From: Jaltomata sinuosa | Lineage: Eukaryota; Streptophyta; Magnoliopsida; Solanales; Solanaceae | Direction: 5' to 3' | Length of the DNA: 64,000 nucleotides | Assembly: GCA_003996215.1 (NCBI GenBank) | Contig: QJPP01001724.1 | Coordinates: 186,001-250,000, forward strand | Shown: piece after piece, positions 11,301 through 24,377 of the stretch | How positions within the stretch are numbered: position 1 is the stretch's first letter | Layout of the letters: each line of letters begins with the position of its first letter | Position numbers and translations under genes: made by a program | Notes under the pieces: model-generated | Databases searched by the model: none | What the model was told of the DNA's origin: nothing | What the model saw: the letters and a program-made list of their open reading frames with translations, nothing else

Positions 11301-12850
11301 GATGATAAGATAAAGCCCATGGGGCGGTTTGCAGGTGATGGTCCTTCTGATGAACATAAACATGTAAATGGCTCTTCATGGTAATTGTCAGAAAACATCA
11401 CCTTTAGCTTTTATTTTATCACGTTGATTCCTTTGCGTGTACTTGTGCTTCAAACAAACGATCAGTAGACACAGTGTCACTTTTATTAGCGATCACAATC
11501 AAATTTAAGAAGAGCTTTAAAGAAAGCATTCATAATGTTAATCAAAATAACTTTGTTTGCAAGCTTCTTCCTCTTTTCTAGGTAGATAGACAAACAAGGG
11601 GCTATTCTTAATGTAAATGAATAGTCTAATCCGTATCTGGGAATAACTATTAATACTGCTTTCAAGCATCATCTGTTTGTTGTGATCCTTGATCTGCTGG
11701 AGATTTGAGGATGTCGTCGATCTCTCCTTATCCAGTGGTTCCTGCAGACTATATCAAAATTGTAAGTTCTAGGAAACTCTGCCTCTTCCAGCCCCTTCCC
11801 ATTATTTTGGCTCTTTCTTGCTGAACTTGGGAATTTAGTATCATCGTATTACTTTGAATATGCTGAATGATAAGGGATTTTTTCCGATTCTTGACACTTC
11901 TCAGGATAACCTGCATCCACTGAAAAATTATTAGTTTTTGGTGAAACTGATCTGTGTTGACTTCCTTCGGTCTTCTGCTTATTTTCTCATCTCTGGGGGC
12001 TTGTCATCCTTGGGCGCTTGCCTCAATTTCTTGGGTCATGGCTGATGTAAGACAAATTTAATTTAATGAAGGAGAAAATAATTTATAAGGATTTTTTGGC
12101 TTAGTTTTGAAAAATAGCAATTTTGAAGAAATGGATTGAAAAAAAATCTCTGCCAATATTGTCATGTTATGTACTAGCCAATGAATGTCCTTCACTCGAG
12201 ACCTTGATATATTTGAAACATTGCTGGCAAAAAATGCTTCATCATCCTAGCTGGGAAGTTTGAAAATAGTCTTTTGAAAAATCCATCGTAGCTTGGGATT
12301 AGTCCACTTTGGACTTTATTACATCTGGGGATTTTTGAAGTAGACTCCATTCTCTTGCTGCTGGGGAATTTTTTAGAGTTTTTTTTCTGAATTCTCAAGT
12401 GAAGCTCGGTGGAAATTTTGAGGTCCTACTCAAAATTTATTCCTCAGTTAAAGGTTTCGTGACGAATCTCATCTCGTTAGTAAGAGACTTGAAACTCTGT
12501 GGAGATTATGAGATCTTTTCTCGAGATTCACTTACGTTGCTCTTTGGCATAGTTTTTATTTTGACTATTTGGAGTATGATCTTCGCCTTCTGAATTTTTG
12601 AGATTCCTTTCTCAAAAGTTTTGCTCCAGTTTTCATTTCCTGGGGTGATATGACCGAGCCATTGTGGTTCCTATGTATCCTGTTGAAGTAGGAATTAGGC
12701 CAGATGTAGTTCCTCCACTTATAGTGGGAGAAGAAAAAAATAAATAAAGGGGTGACCGAAGCTGACAAAGGCCGCATACGTATCTCATTCTTGAGAATTC
12801 AGGTCATCACGTAGTATATATAAAGGGGATAAGGGAAATATTGTTAAACT
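11301..12850 (-). other. Element B region between gag and repeats, no recognised product
   Basis: In an autonomous element pol would begin here. I looked for RT (F/Y-x-DD), RNase H and integrase (HHCC, DDE) motifs on the minus strand and see none. Open frames are below 75 codons and overlap one another. AT-rich sequence without clear repeats. The most likely reading is that pol has been deleted or replaced. Confidence 0.4.
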
Positions 12851-12851
12851 A

Positions 12852-15800
12852 CTACAAATGATAGAATATAGAAAATATGATTACATGGAAAAAATGAAAG
12901 GGAAAACCATCTTCAGGCATAGTATCTTGATAGCTTCTGAGTCGATCGGTTTCATTCACACCTTGGTCATCTGCCACCGACAACACCTTTGGATAGTATT
13001 TTGTGGATGACATGATATCTTCATCAATTTGGTGTGAATTTTCCTTTATTTTTACCTTGATGAAGGGAAGGATCAACTGTTCGTTTCCTGTACTTGAATA
13101 TCTTTTGTACTTTTGTTAGAAGGGCACCGGTTATGATCTCTTTGACTAGATTTCTCTTGATTTTAAAATTGTTCGAGGACCATAATTTCTTCATCATACT
13201 CTTCCCATTCATCATCTACCTCATTTTGTTCATTCAGCTCATGACATGGCATGACATTGACAGGTTTTAAATTATTTTACTGAAATCATACTTAAACAAG
13301 GTCAGATAATATCATTTTAAACATGGAAGGTAAATAAAAGCAGTTGATTTTTGAGATAGGCGAGGCTTTCATTGAAATTGAAAATTTTCACAAATATTGG
13401 CTATGGCTTATATGAGTACAAGTTTATGCCTCTTGGAAAGCAGAAAATTAGCACTGATCGAAATAGAAAAATAAAGGGTGGGTCTTGGGACTCGTTTGGA
13501 CAATCACCGATTTGCAAAAAAATTAAATTTGTCCCTTCATCTACCATAGTGACCGAGAAATCATAAGTGGAGTCAAGGTCCAATTCTACAATTGTTCCTC
13601 CAGATTCATCTTTTTGATTCCTGATACCTCAGGGAACTCCTTTAGGATATCATCACATTCTTTGAAGAGGTGTCTTATTCCATCCTCAGGACCATTGCTT
13701 GTGGAAAGGGATTGGTAGATGTGACTGAGTGGTTTTGGCGGCTTCAGATTGATATTCTTCTTAGCTTTGTCTTCAGACTGGTTCTCTTTGATTTGGACAT
13801 GGCCTACACTAAATTTTGGAGGCTTTTCAGGGAATGCTTGACAAGGTGTAGTCATTATCTTAGACTTCTCATTTATGTTCATTGAAGCCACAAATAATTT
13901 TTTCATTTTTTTGAACTGGCTGGTGTTATGAACTTTCTTTCCATCCACTCTTCATCAGTCTCTATCATATTGATAGTGTCTCTTCCATGGTTGGGGAAAT
14001 TTGATGATGTTGTCTGAAGTGAGATAATTTTTTGATCGATCAAGTCCTGAATCTTGTATTTCAAATTGATGCAATCTTCTGTAGGATGCCCAACACTTCC
14101 ATCCTGGTATGTGTAGTATCGATCAGATTTAATGAACTGAGAGTTGGTATTGATATATCTCAGCACAATTGGTTGAATCAATCCAGCTTCTTTGAGTCTT
14201 TCAAAAAGTTGAGTTCGACTTTCAGACGATGGTGTGAAGGTTTGGGGAGGTTTCATTTCAAAGCTTAGAGATGGTGATTGAATATTTGGTTGGTAATTTT
14301 GATAATTTCGTGGAGATATTTGATAATTTTGAGATGAGTTATTATAGTTCAAAGGTGGAGTTTGATAATTTTGGTAACTAGTTTGAGCATAGAAAACAGG
14401 GCAAGGACTTTATAGAATTGAGAGTTATGTCTCTGATGATGAAAGATTCTAGGAGCTAAGCTTAGATGGTTTTCTAGATTTGGTGCGCGAAACGAAAGAC
14501 ACGGAGGATACATCTTCCTTTTACTTTCTTGAGAATCTTGGAGATTCTGGCTGTGTATAACTCCTGGTGATTTTCCCACTCCTAAGACCCTTTTCGACTG
14601 TCTCACCAATTTTGACTAAATCAACAAACTTTGAATTGACTGCTGATATCATCTTGTCATAGGCTTCTGATTCCTAGGATTGCATAAATACGACAACAAT
14701 TTCTTCCTCAGTCATAGGAAGCTGAACCCTCACTGCTTCCTTTCTCCACCGATGGGCATAGTCAGAAAAACATTCATCAATTTTTTGCTTGATACGATCT
14801 AGCAAATACCTATTTGGGACAGTCTCCATATTATAGGCAAATCTTCTAGAAAAATGTTTGGCCAAGGAATTCCATCCAGACCATTTCTTCAACTCTTACG
14901 AAGTAAACCATTCTAGCGCTCACCGCTTAGGCTTCGGCTAAAGAGCCTCATTAGTAGCGCTTTATTTTTACTCACTCATATCATTCAATCACAATAACTC
15001 CTCAAATGGATCGTGGGATTTCGAGTGCCATTAAAAGTCTCAAACTTTGGGATTTTAAATTCTTCAGGCAATTTGAAATCTAGATAGATACAAAGATTAT
15101 CATCGCTGAATACATCTTTGTCGGGCGAACTCCATGATTCATTTTTCTTGTCAATCTCTTATTTAAGTAACATCATGTCCTATCATTCTTATCTTCCACA
15201 ACTCTCAATTTCCTCTACTTTTCCTCGTAATGGTCATGCTTGGATTTATCTAGGAAAGTAGGATAGGTTTCGAGTGTAGTGGCGTAAAAAGTTGCAAGTG
15301 GTATAGTTTGAGTAGATGATAGGTGTGGGACATTTAAAGCAAGATTTTGATATGTGAAGGTATGTTTTTATGGATTATCGATATGTGAGTTATTTTGGTA
15401 CGCTTTAGGGTTGTTCTGGACAATGCAGGCATTTGGAGGGGTGCTTTGACAGTGAGGAGGAAATGTTTTAGGATTGTAGGCTCTTGGATTGTCGCTTTGA
15501 TTAGCATACTGGGTGAGAGAAGGAGGAATTTGATGTAAGGTGCTGACATAAAATGGATTTAGAGTAGTTAAGTCGATGGTAAATGGTTTAGGAATTGAAA
15601 AGGCAGGTGTATTAGAGCGGGTAGGAAAACATTCAAATTCTGACAAACTTAGAGAAGGAAGATGAGGAGGAGGCCTCATTTCGCTAGATATGGGAGCATT
15701 TGCAGCATTGGCCATCCTAGTTAATTCTCTGTTCTTTCGCATTTCTTCCCCCATCTCATCAATTTTTGTATTAGCTGCGCAATCAACTCACTCTAATCTA

Positions 15801-15893
15801 CTAGGATTGGCTCTTGTATACCCACGTTGGTCAACCTATTTTCCTTAGTATTACCAGTCATATTTCTCTTATCAAGCTACAGATAAGGTAGTA
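12852..15893 (-). pseudogene. Gag (and possible start of protease) of element B, degenerate
   Basis: Minus-strand fragments in element order: a proline-rich N-terminal piece (15,754-15,368, with MANAANAPISSEM and SLSLSEFECFP); a Retrotrans_gag core (14,892-14,674, WNSLAKHFSRRFAYN and DECFSDYAHRWRKEAVRV); a C-terminal piece (14,352-13,903, DGSVGHPTEDCINLKYKIQD); then further fragments to 12,852. The GH-x4-C remnant looks like the degenerate zinc knuckle typical of Ogre/Tat Gag, with its leading cysteine lost. The piece around 13,024-13,215 may be linker or protease but shows no clear D-T/S-G. Pieces lie in different frames with many stops, so no full Gag can be made. Confidence 0.7.
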
Positions 15894-17315
15894 TGCTTTA
15901 TCTTGAGGATGTTTCGCTATTTTTCAACATAGATCTTTTTCTTAACTTTTACCTGTTACAAAAAAATAACTCAAAAGACAATCATGTTAGATTTTATGCA
16001 AGATATTTGACAGAATGTAAACAAACAAATATTGCTTCATTAAAGGCAAATCAATCCACAGGTGGAGTTTTACAGAAGGATTCAAATGGACAAAAATTGG
16101 CCCGTTGATTTTGAAATGAGTGTTTTGACATGTTAAATTGACTCATGATGAATATTGATTTTCTAGTGTAAACTTTTTTGAGTCAAGAAAAAATCCTTTA
16201 ATCTCTTTCTCCAAAAGAGGGAAAATGAGAATTTTTTAGATATAGGGGGGGACCTTGAATGGATGTAGTTTGGATATGGTAAGTTCCTTTTTCGAAGAGT
16301 TAGGAACAAGATTTGGAGAGAATTTTAAGGAGGCTTTGGATTTTTCCAAAAAAATTGAATATCTCCAAAGGTGATTTTGGTCAGACCTTGCATGGTGGGC
16401 TTATATCCTGCCTAGGAGTTCTAAAATATTCAAATAGGAGTAGATCAATTCACCTTTAATTTGAGCAACACACATAAGCACATAAGACAGTTATATCACG
16501 TCACTATTTATAGCGCGCCCTATACGAATATGTGACCTTTTTATGCCAAAGGTAGGCCTAACGAATTGAAGGATGTATATCATTTGTAAACATTCCATTT
16601 CCCCAAACATATTATATATAAACCGATTAAAGGAGATGGGGATACAAAATAAGGAAAGGGATGCACATTGAATATCAGTCCCACGGAGGAGTATGATATT
16701 AAACAAGGCCACCGCGCAAAGTCTTTTATTCTCGAACTTCTTGGACTTCTTGGAATTCTAAACGCTTTTCAGATGACGATCTTCCTTTGAGAACTATCTA
16801 ATAATTTCCAACCCCGAGGGACAATAGTTCGTATTTCCCGATATCACATCTTTCAATTAAACACATAAGGGTTGATTGTTCTTTCAGGCCGTGGGCCCTT
16901 TCGAACACAAGGTGGTCTTGCTAATGGACTTAATATCTCTTGGATAGTAAGACATCTTAGTCCAATACCTATTCACGAGATTTTCCTTAGCTCTATCTTA
17001 GGTTGACTAGAGTTGCTTTATTTGAAAATGATCAAAAAATCGGGCAGACAACCGCAGGCTAAAACAATAAGTGACCGTTAACCGACCGCGGGTCAACTAT
17101 TTCACTTGTCTGTTTTGAGAACGTGTTTTTTTTAAGTGAAGGACAATTGCAAACTAATGTTTTGCCAAGGAGGTGGAATATGCAATGAAAATGTAGCAGT
17201 TTATAATTTGCAGGAATTAAATAAGTAAATAAAATAATAAATTAATTATTACAAAACCAAATAGTTTGTCAAATAAGAGTTAGTTAAAATTATTTTGGTT
17301 AGAACCTAGTTGAAA
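15894..17315 (-). other. Element B leader and spacer, ORF1 missing
   Basis: Stretch between the PBS and gag. Parts align by eye with element A's leader (16,860-16,990 with 2,450-2,570) and with A's ORF1-gag spacer (16,440-16,720 with 350-760). The ~1.6 kb ORF1 of A has no counterpart between them, so ORF1 has been lost near 16,750-16,850. No coding frame recognised. Confidence 0.55.
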
Positions 17316-17333
17316 TCCCCAGCAGGGTCGCCA
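17316..17333 (-). other. Primer binding site of element B (tRNA-Arg type)
   Basis: The minus strand reads TGGCGACCCTGCTGGGGA, which matches the complement of a plant tRNA-Arg 3' end (GGAGTCGCCA type) at about 16 of 18 positions. It marks the inner edge of the 5' LTR. Confidence 0.8.
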
Positions 17334-20300
17334 TTTCAGTTCGGGAAAAAATAGTTGTTTGACTTTGAAAATCATTTCAAAAATCTAAGTTAAAGTTTCA
17401 AAAATGATTTTTGTATAAAGAGGAGTCGCCACTTAATTAATTAATGAAAATTAAGAAAACCTAAAATATCTTTAAAATCTAAAATAGATAAAGTTTAAAA
17501 ATTTAGAGATTAATGATAAGGGTACATATTGATATCTCGAGAAGGTTTTAAAGGAACTCGGAATATCCACTAACTTGTGGTTATCCAAACTTGTTAAAAT
17601 ATAACTCTTTTGACTAACTTAAGAAAATTTATTGTTGTTTTTAAAATATGAGGATCATTAATAATAAAACAATTTGACCAAAAATAAGTTTACCATATTT
17701 AACGTTTGAAATTCTCGACAACAATTTTGAGGAAACAGTGAATTTGTTTCAAGGAAAACAATAAGCATGCTTTTGCACTTGGAGCTTAAGAAAACATTTT
17801 TGTGTAAAGAAACTAATTATAGGAAAGAAAATTTAATTTAGTGAAAGTGTTTAAACAAGAGAGGTTCCTCCTTTGGGGATTTCGATTAAGTTAAATAAAA
17901 TGAGTTAGTGTCAAATAAATAAATAATTAATGAGAGAGAAAAATTATTAAGCCCTGGCTCAACCATTAATCTTTGGATTCCTTATCCAAAGTAACCTATC
18001 CTATTTCTATTTCCAAATGAATCAATCTCCACTTCCGATATTGATTGGATTTTTTGAATCTAATTTGTTCATATTTTAGCCTTTAGGCTACTGTGGCTGC
18101 ACTTGTGTGCTGCTGAATTTCTCTAAGTCCCACAGACTTGCCCAGACTAATCCTTTTAAGTACATAAATTGTTGTTGCATCCTTCAGGTCCTTTATTAAA
18201 TAATTTTAACTTCCTTTCGCATGAGGAGGTTGACTCGATAAAAATCCTTGACGTATTGGGCCTCGAAGTCCAACGAGGATGCAAGTGAAGAGTGGAGTCC
18301 AAATGGACTCAGATCACATGTATCAAAGGAAAAGATAAGGAATCAGCACATACACATAATGAACAGTTGAGATTGTAGTTTAAGACAACAACAAACTAAC
18401 TCAATTAGTATGCTTGAAGATCAACTAGTAAGAGGGTCTATCATGCCAAAGGAGACAAATATCCTTATACTCAAATTACCTTTACAAGCAGACAACATAT
18501 TCAAAAAATGAAAATTTTATGAGAATGAGGGAAAGGTTCATTTATTGAGACTTGTGAGGCAGATCATAACTAAAGACCAAATTAGGCATGAATTTAACAA
18601 GAGCCAAATATCAAAACATGGGATTCCAATTTGTCTTAACTAGTTGAAGATCTTCTAAATTAAATTGAGAATTTTAAAAAAAAGGAAGTGGACACATATT
18701 TATTTTTTTATTCCTCAAAGGATCGTGATAATCTAAAAAGCACTTAGAGTTTAGCATATAGAGATGATCAGGTAACAGGAAGTTATCAACACCAAAAAAA
18801 TAGCAATATTTTTTTAAGAAATCACACCTCAAAAGGGATAAAGAGTTCTGCAAGATTTGAAGCATTAATTACTATGAATCTTTTTAGAGAAAACATTGAT
18901 TTAGGAGAAAGGAACGTGACTACGGGGAGAGAATTTATCCAGTCGATGCGTCATGAGAAAATATGCTACATGGTGTTTTAGAATCTGTTTTGAAATGATA
19001 AAGATTTTATTTTATTTAAGCATGAGATATACACAGATAGGCTAACCTTCGATAATCAATTGACTAAAAAATCCATTTTGAGTAAAAAATGCAGCAAAGT
19101 AATTGATTAACAAATGACCTGTAATCTGCTTAAAATTGCAATAATTATCCAGTCTTAATCATCTGAAAAGCAACAACTTTAAAGTCCTTCAAGACAATAG
19201 ACAACCATCACTAGAAACCAAGTTGAAATCATGAGCAGGTTTCGGACTATGCAACAATGCTTGTTTCAATAGAGCACAATTCAAACCTTGCATTGTCTAG
19301 ACTTGGGGAAAACTAAAGAGCAAACTCCAAAGTCAGACTCTTTCCTCTTAATTACACTTTCAATGGTATAACGAATCAAATATATGCTTAAGAAGTTCAT
19401 CAAAACAATAACACTAATTATACTTGCAAAAAGAAGAAAACTAGATCAACATATATTATTTTCTTTACCTATAGTAACAATGCTTATTAGAGTAATTTGG
19501 CAGTGGAGTTTCTAGAGATGAAGATAGACATATCATTGAGTTCTTCTTCATCCCTGAATCTCGTCTTGTAAATAGAATCCAACAGTAAAACTCAAATAGC
19601 CTCTTGCCTTCATTGACAGATTCTACTTGACTTTATAGGTCAAGAGAACCCCTGGTGAGTCCTTAGATCAAAAACCTATTTAAACCAAACTTTAAACCAC
19701 TTTCTCTGTTACTTAAATGTGACATCGAACTTCACTCACCCACAACTTTACGACAAGAATTCAAAAACTAAAAGTAAACCAGTAACAAGAACCATCAAGC
19801 AAAAAATCATCAAAAGAAAACAAAGAAACGACTTGAAATAATATCACCACCTCATCAAAGCTTCAATCGTAGAATCATATTCTAACTCTCATTCGTGAAT
19901 TCTCACCCCAAGAAATCAAGTCTCACACACAAACAATTGATTCGAACACCAACAAAACCAATTGTGTTTGAATAGAGAAAGTTTTAAACAAAGAAAATTA
20001 CATGTTTGTGAGAAGCAACTGGGAACACGAACTTTCATTGGAGAATACATTACCACCACCGGAGTTCGAATGATATCTTACCGGTACTGAGAATTTTCTC
20101 TTACGGAAATAAAATAAAATCCTTATTTTTTGAGTCTAAAACTCTTGAGTATTTAGGCCCGAGAATGACTCTCCAAGGGGCACAAAAATTCTTCAAAATC
20201 CAGCCCATCTTCACATAATCCTTCATGGTTTATATAGAGGAATTCGAGGATGAATTGGGGGTAAACAAAGGGAGTTTCTCGGAATTTAACTTGATGGAAA

Positions 20301-21300
20301 TTCGAATTTGAATTCTGGATTCTTGGTTAGCAAGTAGGAGTAGGCCACGTATGTACTATCTCAGTACAATTTGAGAGATTTTTGTTGTAATTTTAGGGAG
20401 TGGAACATTGAGCAGAGCCAACTGGAGCTTTTGGGTTCTTCTAGAACCTGGACAACTCATGATTCATACGATGGACGGAGACAAGGTGAGCATTAACGGA
20501 GGGTAACAATTTTTAGTGACTTGAGGGAGATTTGGGGCGTCATTTGCTGATGATTTTGGTTGTCGTTTAGTAGTTGTTGTTGACGGAGAGTTCATCTGGG
20601 TTTGTTGTTTAGAGGGAGAAGAGAAACATATAAGGGGTCGTTGGTGTATCTGTTGATGAGACCAAGAAGGAGAAGAGGTAATAAGGGTGTATTTGTATGG
20701 GCTGGACCGGGTCGGAGAGTTAGGCTTAGGGAAAAACATTGGGCTTGGGGGAAATTAATTTCTAGTGGGCTAAGGTGAGCCGAAATGGAGATTTGAAATT
20801 TGGTTTAAGATATGGCCACTTAGCTTTGCAAATGTGGCCTGATTTGGTTGAAACAATAACCAAATTAATTTAAATCATAGCCAAATCAAATAAGTTAAAG
20901 AATTTAGGCCGAACTTGAAATGAAATGAATTAAATCTTACACAATTAAATGAGCTTCTAGCTTTAACAATTAAGAATAATTATTCTATAAAAACATAATT
21001 AACTAGTTCAAAATCACACACTTTATCATAAGATCAATTCTTGATTTTAAATCAATTTGAGAAAAATGTAGAATTTTACAACTTTAAACATGGTTTTCAT
21101 TAAAAATAAGTTTTTAAAAAATAAGTTTTTAAAAAATACGGATGATACATATTTCACATAAAATCACTAAATCAACCTCAAATTAATTTTGCAAACCTTT
21201 AAACTTTTATATAAACAAATAATTATTTTAAAATTGTTTTAAAATAATAGAAGCTCGAATGTTAATTAGGAATGTGGAGGGTAAAAATTGGGTGTCAACA
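17334..21300 (-). repeat. 5' LTR of element B (~4 kb)
   Basis: Starts TGTTGACACCC at 21,300 (minus strand) and ends next to the PBS. The first 1.77 kb is duplicated as the 3' LTR part at 6,532-8,324, differing by scattered substitutions and small indels. A TATATAA motif is at 20,229-20,237. The sequence beyond 21,300 is integrase coding sequence of element C, which gives a sharp outer edge. Confidence 0.85.
20229..20237 (-). promoter_or_regulatory. TATA box in 5' LTR of element B
   Basis: CTATATAAA on the minus strand about 1.07 kb inside the LTR; the same motif and flanks occur at 7,231-7,238 in the other LTR. Inferred core promoter. Confidence 0.4.
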
Positions 21301-22400
21301 ATCACCCCCTTCATTGGTGACACCTTCAGAAACACCCAATCATCAACCTCAAACTCCAATTTCTCTTCTCCTCACATCTGCATACGATTTTTATTGACTC
21401 TGAGCGGTCTTCAACCTCTCCCTAATGATCTGAACCTTCTCTATAGTCTCATGAACCGAATCTGGACCAATCAATGCTGACTCACCTTCCTCAAACAAAT
21501 CAATAGGATATCTACACCTCCGCCCATAAAGTGCTTTATAAGGAGCATTTGGATGCTAGAATGGAAGTTGTTGTTGTAGGCAAACTCGATAAGAGGTAAG
21601 TGATCATCCCAACTACCTTTTAAATAAATCACACAAGCTCTCAACATATCCTCTAAAGTTTGAATAGTACGCTCTGCCTAACCATCTTTTTGTGGATGAA
21701 AAGTTATGCTAAGCATAACCTGGGTACCAAGACCTTTCTGAAATGATCTTCAAAACTGAGATATAAACTGAGTACCCTTGTCTGAAATGATTGATAATGC
21801 AACATCATGCAATCTGACTATCTCCCGAATGTAGAGTCTGGCATAATCATCTGCTCAATCTGTAGTCTTAACAGTTAAGAAGCGAGCTGATTTAGTCATC
21901 CTATCGACAATCACCCAAATAGAATCATGTTGCCTACGAGTATGAGGCAAACCAGTAATGAAGTCCATATTGATCGCTTCCCGCTTCCAAGTAGGAAGAT
22001 CAATATCTTGAGTCATACCACCCGGTTGTTGATGCTCTACCTTTACTTGTTTACAATAGGGACACTTAACCAGAAAACCTGCTATGTCCCTCTTCATGCC
22101 ATTGAACCAATAGACTTCCCGTAGGTCACGGTATATTTTTGTGGCACCGGGGTGAATAGAATATCTTGAGCTATGAGCCTCTGTCATAATCCATTGTCTC
22201 AACCCATCTACATCAGTAACACACAATTATTCCTAATATCGAAGCACACCATCTCCCCCTTGGTAGAAAATCTCTACCCTTTGCTGATGGACTGCACCCT
22301 TCAGCTGATGCAAAATAGGATCATTGTCTTTCTTCTCTTTCACTTCAGCTACCAAAGATGATTTGGAACCATTCTGAACAATAACACCACCTTTTGTCAA
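21301..22400 (-). pseudogene. Integrase of element C, truncated by element B
   Basis: Minus strand. The longest open piece (22,226-21,855) holds the HHCC-side sequence (SRYSIHPG, CPYCKQVKVEH) and the first catalytic Asp (INMDFITGLPHTR). Further down, ISDKGTQF supplies the second Asp and AERTIQ the Glu, the latter just after an in-frame TAG where Gln is usual. The frame ends at FLKVSPMKGV next to the LTR of element B. The catalytic residues survive although the frame is broken by stops. Confidence 0.8.
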
Positions 22401-22960
22401 ATCCATAAGGTGAACTCATAGTCGAGTAAGTCGATGAACATCCTTAGCAAACTCCTTCTTACTGTCCTCAACTTAAGACACACTACCCATAGACAATCTA
22501 CTCAGTGCATCCGCCACAACATTGGCCTTACCCGGATGGTAAAGCACACTCATGTGATAATCCTTAAGAAGCTCAGGCCATCTCCTTTAGCGAAGATTTA
22601 ATTCCTTTTGAGTGAACACATACTGAAGACTCTTATAATCGGTGAACACAACCATATAAACACCATACAAGTAATGTCTCCAAATCTTCAAAGCAAAAAC
22701 CACGACCGCTAACTCAAGATCATGAGTAGGTAGTTCCTCTCATGAATCTTAAGCTGTCCAGAAGCATACGCAATAACCTTACCACGTTGCATCAAAACAC
22801 AACTCAAACCAATCCTAGAAGCATTATAATACACAACAAAGTCATCTAGGCCCTCGGGTAGAGCTAACACTGGAGTTGTGGTCAATCTAGTCTTCAATTG
22901 CTGAAAGTTCTTCTCACATAGATAAAACCACTAAAATTTAACCTTTTTTTGAGTAAACAG
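22401..22960 (-). pseudogene. RNase H region of element C
   Basis: The minus-strand piece 22,897-22,709 reads TTPVLALPEGLDDFVVYYNA..VLMQRGKVIAYASGQLKIHERNY, the start of the gypsy RNase H domain. The first acidic residue (usually YCD) is YYN here, i.e. Asp to Asn. The tail with the DHxSLQY- and VVADALS-like segments lies at ~22,640-22,500 with stops in frame. Confidence 0.75.
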
Positions 22961-23910
22961 AGTCAATGGGGAACCAATGGAAGAAAACCCCTCCACAAAT
23001 ATCCTGTAGTAACTAGCCAAACCCAAAAAGCTCCTAATATCAGAAAGGGAAGTGGGTCTAGGTCAGTTCTTTACTTCCTCAATATTTTGAGAATCAACTC
23101 GAATACCATATTTAAACACAATATGACCCAGAAAAGAAACAAACTGCATCTAAAACTCACACTTGCTAAACTTAGAAAATAACTGTCGGTCCTTGAGAGT
23201 TTGCAACACCACTCTCAAATGGTCTGCATGCTCCTCCTCACTTTGAGAATAGATAAGAATATAATCAATGAAAACAATCACAAACATATCCAAATATTGT
23301 TTGAACACACGGTTCATCAAATCCATAAATGCTACAGGAGCATTCGTTAATCTAAAAGACATAACCATAAATTCGTAATGACCATACCGAGTTCTAAAGG
23401 CTGTCTTCGAAATGTCACACTTTCGAACACAGAGTTGATGATAATCGGATCTAATGTTGATCTTGGAGAAGTAACTGGCACCCTGAAGATGATCGAACAA
23501 GTCATCAATCCTATCAATAGGATACTTATTCTTTATTGTGACCTTGTTCAACTAACGGTAGTCGATACACATTTTATGGGAACCATATTTATTTTGCAAG
23601 AATAAGACTAGAGCACCCCATAGAGAGATATTGGGTCAGATAAAACCCTTATCAAGAAGGTCTTTCAACTGGTACTTCAATTCCTTAAGCTCCGCGAGAG
23701 ACATCCTATAAGGAGGAATAGAGATAGGATGCGTATCTGGAAGAAGATCTATTCCAAAGTCGATCTCCCACTTAGGAGGGACTCCGAGCGAATCTTCGAG
23801 AAACACTTCTAGAAACTCATTCACAACATGAACTAACTGGAGAGATGGGGTTTTGGAGTCCGTGTCTATAACCCTAACTATATAGTACACATAACCCTTA
23901 GAAATCATCT
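22961..23910 (-). pseudogene. Reverse transcriptase region of element C
   Basis: Minus-strand pieces 23,908-23,636 (PISIPPYRMSLAELKELKYQL, DKGFI) and 23,551-23,150 (KNKYPIDRIDDLFDHLQGA, TAFRTRYGHYEFMVMSF, NAPVAFMDLMNRVF). The polymerase signature normally F/Y-x-D-D reads FIDY: the second Asp codon at 23,261-23,263 is TAT. That substitution alone would abolish catalysis. Stops separate the pieces. Confidence 0.82.
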
Positions 23911-24377
23911 TCCTAGCCTTGAGATAAGATATGAAATGACCCTTTAAGGATGGAGGACTACTTAGACACTCTAAGACAGGTTTATTCGGGAAGATGAAAC
24001 TGATGACTCGAGTACAACAATCGACCTAGGCATAACATGCATACACCCAATCCATCCCAAGAATAACATCAAAATCAGTCATCTCCAACTCTACTAGATC
24101 CGCTGAAGTGACTCTATGAAGGACCGAGATAGGGAAATTTTGGTAGATTCTTTTGTCTAAGCTGACTCACCAACAGGAGTAGAAACATAAAAAGGGTTTT
24201 AAAAGCTATTCAGGGCATATTTTGAACTTGCAAGCAACATAAGGGGGACACAAAATATAAGGAGGAACCCAGATCTAACAAAGTATACACGTCGAGAGAG
24301 AAGACTTTTAACATACGAGTAATAATGTCCGATGAACTCTCCTGATCAGGGCATGAGGACATGGCATAAAGGCAGTT
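23911..24377 (-). pseudogene. Protease region of element C, strongly decayed
   Basis: Lies between the Gag zinc knuckles and the RT, where the aspartic protease belongs. Only short frames remain. A stretch at ~24,100-24,020 on the minus strand reads like the conserved part after the flap (DFDVILGMDW-type). The D-T/S-G active site cannot be read with confidence. Confidence 0.45.

Larger units (their letters stand above)
6532..21300 (-). mobile_element. Element B: Ogre/Tat-like gypsy element lacking ORF1 and pol
   Basis: Minus-strand element. The 5' LTR is ~17,334-21,300, the tRNA-Arg PBS 17,316-17,333, degenerate gag about 12.9-15.9 kb, tandem repeats 9.0-11.3 kb, a polypurine tract 8,326-8,342, and the 3' LTR starts at 8,324 and continues down to 6,531, where element A interrupts it. 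Bases 6,532-8,324 and ~19,529-21,300 are copies of the same LTR section. Unlike A, there is no ORF1 between PBS and gag. The ~4.5 kb between gag and the 3' LTR has no RT, RNase H or integrase motif, so B could only have moved with proteins from a relative. It sits in the integrase coding region of element C. Confidence 0.82.

Noticed and set aside
13372..14268. Plus-strand frames over the gag of B
   Set aside because: Shadows of the minus-strand gag pieces, which show real homology.
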